Positions 36,623-45,655 of a stretch of 64,000 bases of DNA are shown here, piece after piece (the first letter of the stretch is position 1; each line of letters begins with the position of its first letter). The position numbers were made by a program, and so were the translations under genes. This DNA comes from JASBRS01 sp964496495 (GTDB taxonomy: Bacteria; Deinococcota; Deinococci; Deinococcales; Trueperaceae), in assembly GCA_964496495.1 (NCBI GenBank), contig CAZBZU010000016.1, positions 1 to 64,000 on the forward strand, in the 5' to 3' direction. The notes below the pieces were generated by a model that was given only the letters and a program-made list of their open reading frames with translations, ran no database searches and had not been told where the DNA came from.

Positions 36623-37253
36623 CGCCGCCGCTGGCGGCTCGCCCACCCGCGCGCGGTTGCTGGAGCTGCGTCAGCGCTGCAACGAGGCGAGGGCGGGCCA
36701 CGACCTGCTGGAGCGCAAGCGCGAGGTGCTGCTGCGCGAGGTCTGGGGGCTGCTGCGGGAGCTCCACGACTGCGAGCGTGACGTGCGCGGTCGCTTCGGA
36801 GCGGCCTACGCCGCGCTTCGGGAGGCGCGCCTGACGATGGGCAGCGAGGGCCTGGCGTGGGCTGCGCTGGCGCCGGCCGCCCGCACGACGTGCACCACCG
36901 AGGCGCGCTCGGTCATGGGGGTGATGCTGCCGCTGGTCCACATCCAGGTCACGCCCCTACCCCTTCCCTACAGCCCGTTCGGCACCAGCGTGACCATGGA
37001 TCGGGCGCGCCGGCGCTGGCTCGAGGTGGCCGAGGTCCTGGGCGCCTGGGCGGAGGCCTACGGCTCGGTATGGCGCGCGAGTGCCGAGCTGGCCCGTACG
37101 CAGCGGCGCGTCAACGCCCTGGAGAAGCTGCTGATCCCGCGCTACGAGGCGGCCATCCAGGCGATCGAGGCGGCCCTCGAGGAGCAGGACCGGCAGTCCT
37201 TCCTGCGCGCCAAGCGCGTCAAGCAGCGCAAGGAGGCGGACGATGGACGATAA
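36612..37253 (+). CDS. atpD: V/A-type ATPase central-shaft subunit D
   Basis: 213 residues forming the rotor shaft as two long antiparallel helices: RLLELRQRCNEARAGHDLLE at the N-terminus, and RRVNALEKLLIPRYEAAIQA near the C-terminus, both family hallmarks. ATG 36612 lies 11 bp inside the B gene. No good RBS is seen, so translation is probably coupled to B. Its own end overlaps the next USP gene by 11 bp. Confidence 0.93.
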   Translation: MAADAAAGGSPTRARLLELRQRCNEARAGHDLLERKREVLLREVWGLLRELHDCERDVRGRFGAAYAALREARLTMGSEGLAWAALAPAARTTCTTEARSVMGVMLPLVHIQVTPLPLPYSPFGTSVTMDRARRRWLEVAEVLGAWAEAYGSVWRASAELARTQRRVNALEKLLIPRYEAAIQAIEAALEEQDRQSFLRAKRVKQRKEADDGR

Positions 37254-37722
37254 GCTGTTCACCAGCGTGTTGGTGCCCACGGACGGTTCCCAAGGCTCGG
37301 TTCGCGCCGGCGAGCTGGCGATCGCGCTGCTGCGCGGCGGCGGCGGCCGGCTGACGGTCCTGAACGTCGTGGACCGCGCGGTGCTGAGCGAGCTCACGCG
37401 CTTCGGCGAGCGCAGCGAGGCCGAGCTGGAGAGCGAGCTGCACGAGCACGGCCGCCGCTACCTCGAGCTACTGCGCCGGCAAGCGGAGGCGGGCGGCGTG
37501 GACGTGCGCACGGTGATGCTCGACGGCGACCCCTTCGAGGAGATCGTGGCGCTGGCCGAGGAGGTGGCCGCCGACCTGATCGTGATGGGCCACGTCGGCC
37601 AGCGCGCCACCCGACGCGTGCTGCTCGGCTCGGTGACGCAGCGCGTGCTCGACTTCGCTCACTGCCCGGTGCTGGTCGTGAAGCACGCCGGGCCCGACGC
37701 GCCCGCCTGGGGGTCGGCGTGA
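37243..37722 (+). CDS. Universal stress protein coupled to the V/A-ATPase operon
   Basis: 159-residue UspA-fold protein beginning FTSVLVPTDGSQGSVRA, with the ATP-binding pattern MGHVGQRATRRVLLGSVTQ. ATG 37243 is inside the last codons of atpD, with GGAGG at a good distance, so it is co-translated with the ATPase. Together with the USP at 27107 it brackets the ATPase genes, which suggests that stress or ATP-level sensing is tied to ATPase expression or activity. That functional link is inference. Confidence 0.92.
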   Translation: MDDKLFTSVLVPTDGSQGSVRAGELAIALLRGGGGRLTVLNVVDRAVLSELTRFGERSEAELESELHEHGRRYLELLRRQAEAGGVDVRTVMLDGDPFEEIVALAEEVAADLIVMGHVGQRATRRVLLGSVTQRVLDFAHCPVLVVKHAGPDAPAWGSA

Positions 37723-38174
37723 GCCGGCCGGCCGAGCTGCAGCTGGGCAGCGACGAGGCCTTCGCCGCCCTGGTGCGGGACTTCGAGCGCGGCGTCGCGC
37801 CCCCGGGAGGCTTCACCCACCAGGCGCACCTGGCAGTCGCGCTGGCGTACCTCGACCGCTACGGCATGGAGTCGGCTACCGAACGCCTGCGCGAGGCTCT
37901 GCTGGGCTTCCTGCGGCGGGCGCTGGGGGACGATACCGCCGCCGCCGTGAAGTACCGGGAGACCATCACCGTGTTCTGGCTGCGGTTGCTGGCGGCCGCG
38001 CTCGCCCGGACCGACCCCGAGCTGCCGCTGCATGCGCGCGCGGCCCCGCTGCTGGCGCGCTACCGCGACGCCGGCATCATCCACGCGTACTACAGCGACG
38101 ACCGTCTCTACAGCGAGGAGGCCAGGAAGCGCTTCCTCGAGCCCGACCGCAAGGCGCTTCCGCCACTGGCGTGA
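37719..38174 (+). CDS. Conserved hypothetical helical protein
   Basis: 151 residues, mostly helical. A conserved N-terminal motif GFTHQAHLAVALAYL and a central YRETITVFWLRLL recur, as I recall, in uncharacterised proteins of many bacteria. The paired His residues could suggest metal binding, but there is no known activity. GTG 37719 overlaps the USP stop as GTGA, making it the probable last gene of the USP-baeRF-ATPase-USP unit. Confidence 0.65.
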   Translation: MSRPAELQLGSDEAFAALVRDFERGVAPPGGFTHQAHLAVALAYLDRYGMESATERLREALLGFLRRALGDDTAAAVKYRETITVFWLRLLAAALARTDPELPLHARAAPLLARYRDAGIIHAYYSDDRLYSEEARKRFLEPDRKALPPLA

Positions 38175-38282
38175 CGCCTGGGAGCCGGCGCCGGGCGGTG
38201 CCGCCGCGACGCCCAACCGAAGCTCGTCCCGGCCACGTTCTAGACTGCTCTAGGGGCGTGAGTTCCCGGGTGGGAGGTGTCC

Positions 38283-39395
38283 GTGCTTCGGCGTTGGCTG
38301 TGGATCCTGTTGCTGGTTGCGGTGGTGATGCTGGTGATCTCGCGCTTCACCAACCTCCAGCACCTCGGGGACGCCCTCGCCAGGGCACACTGGTGGTGGC
38401 TGCTGGCGGCCACCGTCCTGCATGTCGCCTTCTTCCTGCTGCACGGCAACCTCTACCGCCTCGGGTTCGCTTTGGTGGGCGTGTCCAGCACCGTCAGCGG
38501 CCTGCTGCCGGTCTTCTTCGCCTCCACCTACCTCAACGCCGTGGCGCCGTCGGGCGGCACGGCCGGTGCGGCGGTGTTCGTCGCGGACGCCAAGCGTCGC
38601 GGCCAGTCCCCGGCGCGCGCGGCGGTCGGCACGGTGGTGGTGCTCGTCGCGGACCTTGCCACGCTGCTCCCGTTCCTCGCCGGGGGGCTGGCGTTCCTGG
38701 CCAGGCGAGGGCGCCTGGCGTACTACGACCTGCTGGGGGCGAGCCTCTACCTGGTGTTCGTCGGCGGCCTGGTGCTGGCCCTGACGCTCGCCCGGCGACG
38801 CGTGCGGGCACTGCAGACCATGCTTGGCTGGGTCGAGCGGCTCGTCGCCCGGGTGGCGGGCTGGTTCCGCCGGTCTTCCCCGCTGGGACCGGGTTGGACG
38901 GAGCGCGTGGCGCGCGACCTGTCGGCAGCGGCCACCGCCGTGTTCGGCTCGTGGCGGATCGTGCTCAAGTTGCTGCTCGCCGGAACCGCGCTCCACCTGG
39001 TGAACCTCGCGGGTCTCTACGCCCTGTTCCCCGCGTTCGAGCAACCGCTCAACCTCGGCGTCGGCCTGGCCGGCTTCTCCCTCGGCATCGTCTTCTACGT
39101 GATCGCCATCGTCCCGCAGGGGCTCGCCGCCGTGGAGGGCATCATGGGGCTGGTGTTCACGTCGTTGGCGATGCCGGCGGCGCCCGCCCTCGGCATCATC
39201 CTGGCGTTCCGGGGCATGAACTTCTGGCTGCCGCTGGTGATCGGCCTGTTCTTCGTCCGGCGCCTGCCGGAGCTGGGCGGCGGCCGCCGGGCGCACGAAG
39301 GCAGCGAGCCGGTGCACATCGGCACGTCCGAGTCGTCTTCCCGCAGCGGCAAGGAGAGCGCCGGCGCCACCAGCGGCGAGACCGGCGCGGACTGA
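38283..39395 (+). CDS. Flippase-like integral membrane protein (UPF0104/LPG-synthase TM family)
   Basis: 370 residues with about eight hydrophobic helices, in the family of the lysyl-phosphatidylglycerol synthase membrane domain and YbhN. Diagnostic stretches are FFASTYLNAVAPSGGTAGAA and VIAIVPQGLAAVEGIMGLVF. The C-terminal 40 residues are Ser/Gly-rich and polar. I chose GTG 38283 because GGGAGG sits five bases before it; GTG 38277 is inside that RBS. The glycosyltransferase gene follows after two bases, so the pair may make or move a glycolipid. Confidence 0.82.
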   Translation: MLRRWLWILLLVAVVMLVISRFTNLQHLGDALARAHWWWLLAATVLHVAFFLLHGNLYRLGFALVGVSSTVSGLLPVFFASTYLNAVAPSGGTAGAAVFVADAKRRGQSPARAAVGTVVVLVADLATLLPFLAGGLAFLARRGRLAYYDLLGASLYLVFVGGLVLALTLARRRVRALQTMLGWVERLVARVAGWFRRSSPLGPGWTERVARDLSAAATAVFGSWRIVLKLLLAGTALHLVNLAGLYALFPAFEQPLNLGVGLAGFSLGIVFYVIAIVPQGLAAVEGIMGLVFTSLAMPAAPALGIILAFRGMNFWLPLVIGLFFVRRLPELGGGRRAHEGSEPVHIGTSESSSRSGKESAGATSGETGAD

Positions 39396-39397
39396 CC

Positions 39398-40573
39398 TTG
39401 CGGGTCTTGTTCGCGGGGCAGACCTACGCCCCTAGCACCAACGGACCGGCGGTGTTCACCACCAACCTGGCCGAGACGCTGACGCAGCGCGGGCACCTGG
39501 CGGTCGCGGCCGTGCCGTCCACCGACGGCCGCGGCCGCCACGAGCAGCGCAACGGGGTAGCCGTGCACGCGCTGCCGGCCATCGTGGCCCGTCGCCTCGA
39601 GGTGGCGGTCTCTCCCCTTCCGAATCGCCAGCTCGGCCGCCTGCTGGACGACGTCCGACCGGACCTGGTGCACATCCAGGACCACTACCCGACCAGCCGC
39701 GCGGTGCTAGCCGAGAGTCGCCGTCGCGGCGTGCCGGTGGTGGGCACCAATCACTTCATCCCCGAGAACATCGCCTTGCAGCTGGCGCTCCCCGCCGTCG
39801 GCCGGCGGCCGGCGGAGGCCCTGCTGTGGTGGACCGTCGCCGCCGTGTTCCGCCGCTTGGACGCGGTGACGGCGCCGAGCGCCACCGCGGCGGCGCTGCT
39901 CGAGCAGCGCCTGCGCGGGCTGCACCCCCGCGCCATCTCCTGCGGCGTCGACGTGGCCCGCTTCAGGCCGCGATCGCAGGACGAACGCCTCGCGGCGCGG
40001 CGCCGCCTGGGCCTCCCGTCAGGAGCGTCGGTCGCGCTGTACGTGGGCCGCGTCGACGACGACAAGAACCTGGGGCTGCTGCTGCGCGCCCTGCGTCTGA
40101 CGCCGGAGCCCGCCATGCTGGTGGTCGCCGGCAAGGGGTTGCGGCTGACCGCGCTCGAACGGCGTGCGCAGCGCTGGGCGCTCGGCGAGCGCGTGCGGTT
40201 CACCGGCTACGTGCCGGACGAGGAGCTGCCGCGGCTCTACGCCGCCTGCGACCTGTTCGTGATGCCCAGCCGGGTGGAGCTGCTCAGCATCGCCACGCTC
40301 GAGGCCATGGCCAGCGGTCTGCCGGTGGCTGCGGCGCGTGCCGGGGCCCTCCCCGAGCTGGTCGAGGAGGGCGTTAACGGGGTCCTGTTCGACGGCAACG
40401 ACGCCGCCGACGCCGCCGCAGCGCTGCGGCGTCTGGCGGCCAACCCGGCGTCGTGGCGCGGCTGGGGTGAGGAGGCCCGCCGGCGCGCGGAGGGGCACCG
40501 GCTCGAGCTGGTGGCCGAGCGCTTCGAGGAGCTCTACCGGGAGGTCCTCGGCGCTCACCAGGCGTCCTCGTGA
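39398..40573 (+). CDS. Glycosyltransferase, family 4 (GT-B)
   Basis: 391 residues with GT-B fold. The N-terminal domain begins LRVLFAGQTYAPSTNGPAVF, and the C-terminal domain has VALYVGRVDDDKNLGLLLRA and the retaining-enzyme region FVMPSRVELLSIATLEAMAS. The E-x7-E pair lies in that last motif. TTG 39398 is the only start that keeps the conserved N-terminus. It resembles the alpha-mannosyl and glucosyl transferases that act on diacylglycerol; acceptor and donor are not known. Coupled to the flippase-like gene upstream. Confidence 0.87.
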   Translation: MRVLFAGQTYAPSTNGPAVFTTNLAETLTQRGHLAVAAVPSTDGRGRHEQRNGVAVHALPAIVARRLEVAVSPLPNRQLGRLLDDVRPDLVHIQDHYPTSRAVLAESRRRGVPVVGTNHFIPENIALQLALPAVGRRPAEALLWWTVAAVFRRLDAVTAPSATAAALLEQRLRGLHPRAISCGVDVARFRPRSQDERLAARRRLGLPSGASVALYVGRVDDDKNLGLLLRALRLTPEPAMLVVAGKGLRLTALERRAQRWALGERVRFTGYVPDEELPRLYAACDLFVMPSRVELLSIATLEAMASGLPVAAARAGALPELVEEGVNGVLFDGNDAADAAAALRRLAANPASWRGWGEEARRRAEGHRLELVAERFEELYREVLGAHQASS

Positions 40574-40655
40574 GCAGCCGCCCGTTACCCTCCCGCCGCG
40601 CGTTCGCTATGATGATGGGCGTCGGGGACGCGTTTCGCGGCCGGAGGGGGTGACC

Positions 40656-41606
40656 TTGCAACGCCAACGCATCGCCGTCTTCGGGAGCCTCAACGTCGAC
40701 CTGGTGACACGGCTCGAGCGCTTCCCCAAGCCAGGTGAGACGATCGGCGCACGGAGCTTCACGGTGTACCCGGGCGGCAAGGGGGCCAATCAGGCCCTCG
40801 CCTGCGGCCGCCTCGGCGGCGACGTGACCATCTACGGCGCGCTCGGTAACGACGTGCTGGCGCCGCGCCTGCGCGAGTCGCTCGCCTCCGCCGGCGTGGA
40901 GCTCGGGGCGCTGGCCGTGCATCACGACGTTGCGACCGGCACCGCCGACATCTGGGTGGACGATGCCGGCGAGAACATGATCGCCATCGCCGCCGGCGCC
41001 AACGCCCGGCTCGACCGGAGCTACGTCGACCAGCACCTCGACGCCCTGAGCGCCGCCGCGTACCTGCTGCTCCAGCTGGAGGTGCCGCTGCCCACGCTCG
41101 CCTACCTGCTCGAGGCGTTGCCGGAGGAGGGCGGCCCGCGGGTCATCTTGGATCCCGCGCCGGCGCAGCCGCTAGCTACCGTGCCGCTCGAGCGCGTATG
41201 GCTCCTGACCCCGAACGAGCACGAGCTGGCGAGCCTCTCAGGCCTCCCCACCGACAGCGACGCCGGCGTGCGCGCGGCCGCCGCCGCTCTGAGCGCGGAC
41301 GCCGGGGTACGCGCCGTTCTCACCAAGGCGGGCGGGCGCGGGGCCTTCCTGAGCCGGGGCGAGCGCTTCGACCGCCTGCCCGGCTTCCCGGTACGGCCGG
41401 TCGACACCACCGCCGCCGGCGACGTCTTCAACGGTGCGCTGGCGGCCGCGCTGGCGGGCGCTCTCGGCGAGCCGCTCGCCTTCGAGGACGCGGTGCGCTT
41501 CGCCCATGCCGCCGCCGCCCTTCAGGTCACGCGGCCGGGCGCGCAGCCGGCCATGCCCGACCGGGGCGAGGTAGTGGGCTTCCTGCGCGAGCATGCTGCG
41601 GCGTGA
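40656..41606 (+). CDS. rbsK: Ribokinase (PfkB family)
   Basis: 316 residues. Phosphorylates ribose to ribose 5-phosphate. It has NVDLVTRLERFPKPGET, the glycine motif GGKGANQALA and the second PfkB signature DTTAAGDVFNGALAAAL with the catalytic Asp. TTG 40656 is my start because GGAGG is eight bases upstream; GTG 40650 is too close to that RBS. The next gene encodes ribose pyranase, which supports the ribose assignment. No ribose transporter genes are adjacent. Confidence 0.9.
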   Translation: MQRQRIAVFGSLNVDLVTRLERFPKPGETIGARSFTVYPGGKGANQALACGRLGGDVTIYGALGNDVLAPRLRESLASAGVELGALAVHHDVATGTADIWVDDAGENMIAIAAGANARLDRSYVDQHLDALSAAAYLLLQLEVPLPTLAYLLEALPEEGGPRVILDPAPAQPLATVPLERVWLLTPNEHELASLSGLPTDSDAGVRAAAAALSADAGVRAVLTKAGGRGAFLSRGERFDRLPGFPVRPVDTTAAGDVFNGALAAALAGALGEPLAFEDAVRFAHAAAALQVTRPGAQPAMPDRGEVVGFLREHAAA

Positions 41607-41636
41607 CCCGCCGCGGACGATGGTGAGGGGTCGACG

Positions 41637-42032
41637 ATGAAGAAGCGAGGCATCCTGAACGCACAGTTGAGCGAGCTCATCGCCACGCTCGGCCACACCG
41701 ACCAGCTGGTCGTCGCCGATTGCGGGCTGAGCGTTCCGCCCGAGGTTCCGGTGGTCGATCTGGCGCTCGTCGCCGGAGTCCCGGGCTTCGCCGACGTCGT
41801 TCGCGCGCTTGCCGGCGAGCTCGTCGTCCAGCGTCTGACCGTCGCCGAGGAGATCGTCCAGCACAACGCAACGGCACTCGAGGCGGTGCGCGGGGCGTTC
41901 CCGGACGTGCCGCTCGACCGCATCCCGCACGAGGAGCTCAAGCACGAGCTGCCGATGGTGAAGGCGGTGGTGCGCAGCGGCGAGGCCACGCCCTACGCCA
42001 ACGTCATCCTGGAGTGCGGCGTGGCCTTCTGA
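41637..42032 (+). CDS. rbsD: D-ribose pyranase RbsD
   Basis: 131 residues. Interconverts pyranose and furanose forms of ribose before phosphorylation. The N-terminal MKKRGILNAQLSELIATLGH carries the catalytic His20, and the C-terminal PYANVILECGVAF is typical. It follows rbsK by 30 bp with its own GAGGGG RBS. The two genes form a small ribose salvage operon, perhaps for nucleoside-derived ribose. Confidence 0.94.
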   Translation: MKKRGILNAQLSELIATLGHTDQLVVADCGLSVPPEVPVVDLALVAGVPGFADVVRALAGELVVQRLTVAEEIVQHNATALEAVRGAFPDVPLDRIPHEELKHELPMVKAVVRSGEATPYANVILECGVAF

Positions 42033-42145
42033 GCTAGGCAGCCTGGCGTCAGGCGGTGGCCGCGGCAGCGCCGGGCTCGCCGCCAGGGCGGTGGGTAGGA
42101 TCACCGCCGCCTCACCCGCATCCCGTCGTCTTCCGTCAGGAACGG

Positions 42146-42189
42146 GCTTCGGGTTGGCTTCAGCCTTGCTTCAGGCCTGGTTCAGACCG
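42146..42189 (+). promoter_or_regulatory. Four 11-bp direct repeats, possible PhoB/OmpR-type operator
   Basis: GCTTCGG, GCTTCAG, GCTTCAG and GGTTCAG occur at 42146, 42157, 42168 and 42179, each followed by four variable bases, so the period is exactly 11. This is the classical arrangement of head-to-tail sites for OmpR/PhoB-family response regulators. They end only about 8-30 bp before the candidate starts of the exported protein gene, so the transcript would be leaderless or the true start lies further in. Confidence 0.55.
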
Positions 42190-42211
42190 ACAGGCGATGC
42201 TGAGTGCGGTG

Positions 42212-42733
42212 ATGTCCATGAGAAGCCGCTCGATCACGCTGCTCGCCCTCGTTCTCCTCGCCAGCGTCACGTCACTCGCGCTTGCCATCCCGCTGCCCGC
42301 CAGCGCGACGATCACCGTGACGGCCGAGAGTGGGGCCGTCGTCGGTCAGGGCAGCATCTCCAACGGGCATCTGACGCTCCAGCTCCTCACGGGCGCCCGC
42401 GGCTTCGTGAGCATCGCGATCGCCGACGGCGCCGGCGGAACCAGCACCTTCAGCGCCATGATCGACCGGAGCGGCGCCGTGACGGTGATCGACAGCGGCA
42501 CGCTCCAGGACCTGCCCAGCTTCGCGCGGGCCGGAGGCCTGTCGAGCGTGGACATCAGCCGGGCCAGCAACCTCGATGGTGGCAGCATCGACCACGCCTC
42601 GAGCACCGGCCAGGCGGCCAAGGCCGCCCACGCCGCCCAGCCGCCCCAGGAGACGGCACACTCCCAAGCGCCGCAGCACAGCCAGGGAGCCGGCCTGGTC
42701 AGCGGCACGAAGCAGCCTGGCGGCGGCCACTGA
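42212..42733 (+). CDS. Exported protein of unknown function
   Basis: About 173 residues. N-terminal signal peptide (RSRSITLLALVLLASVTSLALA), then about 100 residues of beta-rich sequence (ITVTAESGAVVGQGSISNG, GGTSTFSAMIDRSGAVTVI), and a C-terminal tail rich in Ala, Gln, His and Ser (AAHAAQPPQETAHSQAPQHS) that is probably disordered. Candidate starts are ATG 42197, 42212 and 42218; none has a clear RBS. Family not recognised. Four 11-bp direct repeats precede it and suggest control by a response regulator. Confidence 0.6.
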   Translation: MSMRSRSITLLALVLLASVTSLALAIPLPASATITVTAESGAVVGQGSISNGHLTLQLLTGARGFVSIAIADGAGGTSTFSAMIDRSGAVTVIDSGTLQDLPSFARAGGLSSVDISRASNLDGGSIDHASSTGQAAKAAHAAQPPQETAHSQAPQHSQGAGLVSGTKQPGGGH

Positions 42734-42762
42734 GCGGTCCCGAGGCCTGAGCTAAGGCACCT

Positions 42763-44832
42763 TCAGGGACGTGGCTCCGAGCCCGTCCCGCCGACGGACG
42801 CGAGGCGTGCCAGCGCCTCGCGTTCGACGGCGTCGTCCAGGGGCTCCAGCGCGCTCCAACCGCGGCGCTCGGCCATCCAGCCCAGCAGCAGGTCCGCCAG
42901 CTCCGGGTTGCGAGCCAGCACCGGCCCGTGGAGGTAGGTACCGATCACGTGGCCGACGACCACGCCCTCGCCCGCGGCACCGTCGGCGTCGTTGCCGTGG
43001 CCCTGACGCACGCGTCCGAGCGGGGTCCCGCCCTCGAGCTGCGTCCGGCCACCATGGTTCTCGAAGCCGACCAGCGGCTGCCGGCTCCAAGGGCTGTCGA
43101 CCAGCAGCCGCCCCACCAGGCGGGGGCTGCCCCCCACGGTCCGGACCGGCAACAGCCCCAGGCCGGCGTAGCTGGCGCCGCCCGCCTCGAAGCTCCGGCC
43201 CAGCAGCTGGTAACCGCCACACACCATCAGGCCGGCGACGCCGTCCTCGAACAGCGCACCGAGCTGCTCGCGATGACGCCTGAGATCCTCCATCACCAGC
43301 CCTTGCGCGAGGTCCTCGCCGCCGCCGATCACCACCGCCTCGACATCGTTCGGTAGCTCGTCCCCCACGTCCAGCCGGAGGATCTCGGCGTCGTGCCCGC
43401 GCCACTGAAGGCGCCGTCTCAACACCTCGAGGTTGCCGCCGTCGCCGTAGGTTCCCATCTGATCCGGGTAGAGCCAGGCGATGCGGGCCGGCCGCTCGCG
43501 AGCCGCTGCGGCGACGCCGCTTGCAGCCGGCCCGCCGGCAGGGTCGTCGGCCGGCAGGGGTAGCGCCTCCGCTTCGGGGGCTCCCAGCTTCGGCTGTCGT
43601 AGCAGGCCGTAGGCGCGCTTGAGATTGGTGTAGGTCGACAGGATCAGCACCGACCCGCCTTCGGGGGCGGCCCGCACGGCCGCGGCCAGGGCGTCGCGTG
43701 GCGCCTGGTAGGCCTCGGCGTTCGGCCGCGGCCGGAGATAGCGCATCCGGATGAGGAGCTCGAGCCCGCGGGTTCCGCTCACCATCACGCGCCCCAGGCC
43801 GCTGCCGTAGCGCGCGTCCCACAGCCACGACACGTCCACCCCGTCGGCGGCGCCGTCGTTGATCAGGAAGACGTGCGCGTTCGCCGGCGCCTGCGCCAGA
43901 TTCCAGGTCAAGCTGGCGGGGTTCTTGACCAGCGCCAGGCTCACCCGACGTCCCTCGATCGTGCGCGTCTCCCCGCGGCCCCCCACCGCCTGGGGCCAGT
44001 CCTGCAGCTGCGGCGTCTCCCCCAGCCACAGCAGGGTCGCCACCGCGGCCGTGACGCTGTAGGGGTGAAGGTAAGGCGGCAAGGGCGGCAGCTCGATCCC
44101 CGCCACGCTCAGGCGATCGCCGTCGAGCGTTGCCTCGAAGGCCGTCTCCGGATTGGCGAAGCCGCACCTCTCGCAGCGGAAGCGGCCGAGATGGGCGTAG
44201 TACCGCTCCGCGTAGCGCAGCTGTCCACCGCACCGCGGGCAGACCGGCGTGTCGCTCGGAACCTCCATGGCCGGCAGCGCGGCTCGAAACCAGGCCGTGC
44301 GTCCCTGCTGCTCCAGGCTGGCCACCAGCGGGTCGTCGCCGTTGAGCAGCAGCGCGGCGTCGGGCAGACGCGCGATCGCCTCCTCAAGGTGACGGCGCGT
44401 CGTCTCGACCTCACCGAAGCGGTCGAGCTGGTCGCGGAAGAGCCCGGTGACGATCACCAGGTGCGGCGCCAGCTCGGGCGCGAGCTTGGGGAAGGCGGCT
44501 TCGTCGACCTCCATGACCAGAGCGTCGCCGGCGCCGCCGAGCAGCGAGGCGGCGATCCCTTGACGCAAGTTGGCGCCCTCCTCGTTGGCGACCACCCGCC
44601 GCCCGGTGAGCTCCAGCAAGTGCCGCACCAGGGTCATCGTGGACGTCTTGCCGTTGGTCCCGGTGACCACGATGCGCAGCGGCGCCCGCGCCGCCGTCCT
44701 GGCCACGAACCGCGGATCGAGCTTCAGGGTCACCCAGCCCGGCAGCGTGGTGCCGCCGCCGGGGCGCACCACCCGCAGCACGCTCCTCGCGAGGCGCCCC
44801 ATCCCGGGCGCCAGCGCCTGCCAGGCCGTCAC
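42763..44832 (-). CDS. MurT-GatD fusion: lipid II isoglutaminyl synthase
   Basis: One uninterrupted chain of 689 residues that joins both subunits of the enzyme amidating D-glutamate in peptidoglycan. The MurT part (1 to about 425) has the Mur-ligase P-loop VVTGTNGKTSTMT (about 55-67), the four-Cys zinc ribbon (CPRCG and CERCG, about 198-222) and the C-terminal Mur domain (DARYGSGLGRVMVSG, ILSTYTNLKRAYGLL). A Pro/Ala linker of about 25 residues leads to GatD (about 450-689), a class-I glutamine amidotransferase with Cys538 (VCGGYQLLGRSFE) and His635 (GTYLHGPVL). In the Gram-positive bacteria where they were studied the two are separate genes. ATG 44832 is the natural N-terminus. Single gene by layout. 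Confidence 0.92.
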   Translation of the reverse strand: MTAWQALAPGMGRLARSVLRVVRPGGGTTLPGWVTLKLDPRFVARTAARAPLRIVVTGTNGKTSTMTLVRHLLELTGRRVVANEEGANLRQGIAASLLGGAGDALVMEVDEAAFPKLAPELAPHLVIVTGLFRDQLDRFGEVETTRRHLEEAIARLPDAALLLNGDDPLVASLEQQGRTAWFRAALPAMEVPSDTPVCPRCGGQLRYAERYYAHLGRFRCERCGFANPETAFEATLDGDRLSVAGIELPPLPPYLHPYSVTAAVATLLWLGETPQLQDWPQAVGGRGETRTIEGRRVSLALVKNPASLTWNLAQAPANAHVFLINDGAADGVDVSWLWDARYGSGLGRVMVSGTRGLELLIRMRYLRPRPNAEAYQAPRDALAAAVRAAPEGGSVLILSTYTNLKRAYGLLRQPKLGAPEAEALPLPADDPAGGPAASGVAAAARERPARIAWLYPDQMGTYGDGGNLEVLRRRLQWRGHDAEILRLDVGDELPNDVEAVVIGGGEDLAQGLVMEDLRRHREQLGALFEDGVAGLMVCGGYQLLGRSFEAGGASYAGLGLLPVRTVGGSPRLVGRLLVDSPWSRQPLVGFENHGGRTQLEGGTPLGRVRQGHGNDADGAAGEGVVVGHVIGTYLHGPVLARNPELADLLLGWMAERRGWSALEPLDDAVEREALARLASVGGTGSEPRP

Positions 44833-45110
44833 GAAGGCTCCTTCCTCGGGCCGCCTGCCGGCCGCCCGGAACCCATGCTACGCCGGCCGGGAAGCCGGGG
44901 CGGGCGGCGCGATGGCGCGCGGAGCGGCCTGGGCGGCCGCGGCGCGGCGCGCCGCTCGGGGCGTGCATGGTCGGCGCCCTGGGAGCCGGGCAACGCGGCC
45001 GGGCAGCCGGGCGACGGTCGCAGGTGGCGCGAGCGACGCGTCCGCCGGCCGATCCGGCGCGTAATGGAGAGCGAGGGGCCCCGACGCGGGCCCCGGGAAG
45101 GTGGGATGGC

Positions 45111-45629
45111 ATGCGCCGCAACCTCCTCCTCGAGACGGCAGCGCGCGTGGCCGCGCTCCTGGCGGTCGCGGCCCTGACGGTGGCGGCCGCCCAGGCTGCC
45201 GCGGGCCCGCTCACCGTTCAGGTGGCGCACGACGACGCCTACGGCGACTACCTCACCGACGGCAGCGGCATGGCGCTGTACGTCGCAGCGGCGCCAGGGA
45301 AGGCTGCCGAGGCCAACGCCTCCGGCCAGGTGCAGCTCGCCGCCTGCACCGGCGCGTGCCTGCAGGTGTGGCCGCCGGCGTTGACCGCCGGACCGCCGGT
45401 GGCCGGCGAGGGCGTGCACTCCGAGCTGCTGAAGACGGTCGACGGGCCGGACGGCGGCCTGCAGGTCAGCTATGCCGGTTGGCCGCTCTACACCTTCGCG
45501 GCGGACACCTCCAAGGGCGACACCTTCGGCCAGGCGGTCGTGCCGCCGCAGGGGGCTGCACTCGGTGCCGCCTGGTATCTCATCGCCCCCGACGGCAAGC
45601 TCATCCTCAGCCAGCCGCCCAAGCAGTAG
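45111..45629 (+). CDS. Exported COG4315-like protein
   Basis: 172 residues with a cleavable signal peptide (VAALLAVAALTVAAAQA). Two repeats of the pattern seen in predicted lipoproteins of COG4315 follow: YLTDGSGMALYVAAAPGKA with CTGACLQVWPP, and VSYAGWPLYTFAADTSKGD. There is no lipobox Cys, so it is secreted or periplasmic rather than lipidated. The two remaining Cys could form a disulfide. ATG 45111 is supported by AAGGTGGGA. Function unknown. Confidence 0.78.
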   Translation: MRRNLLLETAARVAALLAVAALTVAAAQAAAGPLTVQVAHDDAYGDYLTDGSGMALYVAAAPGKAAEANASGQVQLAACTGACLQVWPPALTAGPPVAGEGVHSELLKTVDGPDGGLQVSYAGWPLYTFAADTSKGDTFGQAVVPPQGAALGAAWYLIAPDGKLILSQPPKQ

Positions 45630-45655
45630 CCGGGCTGGCGCAGGAGCCCCGGCCG

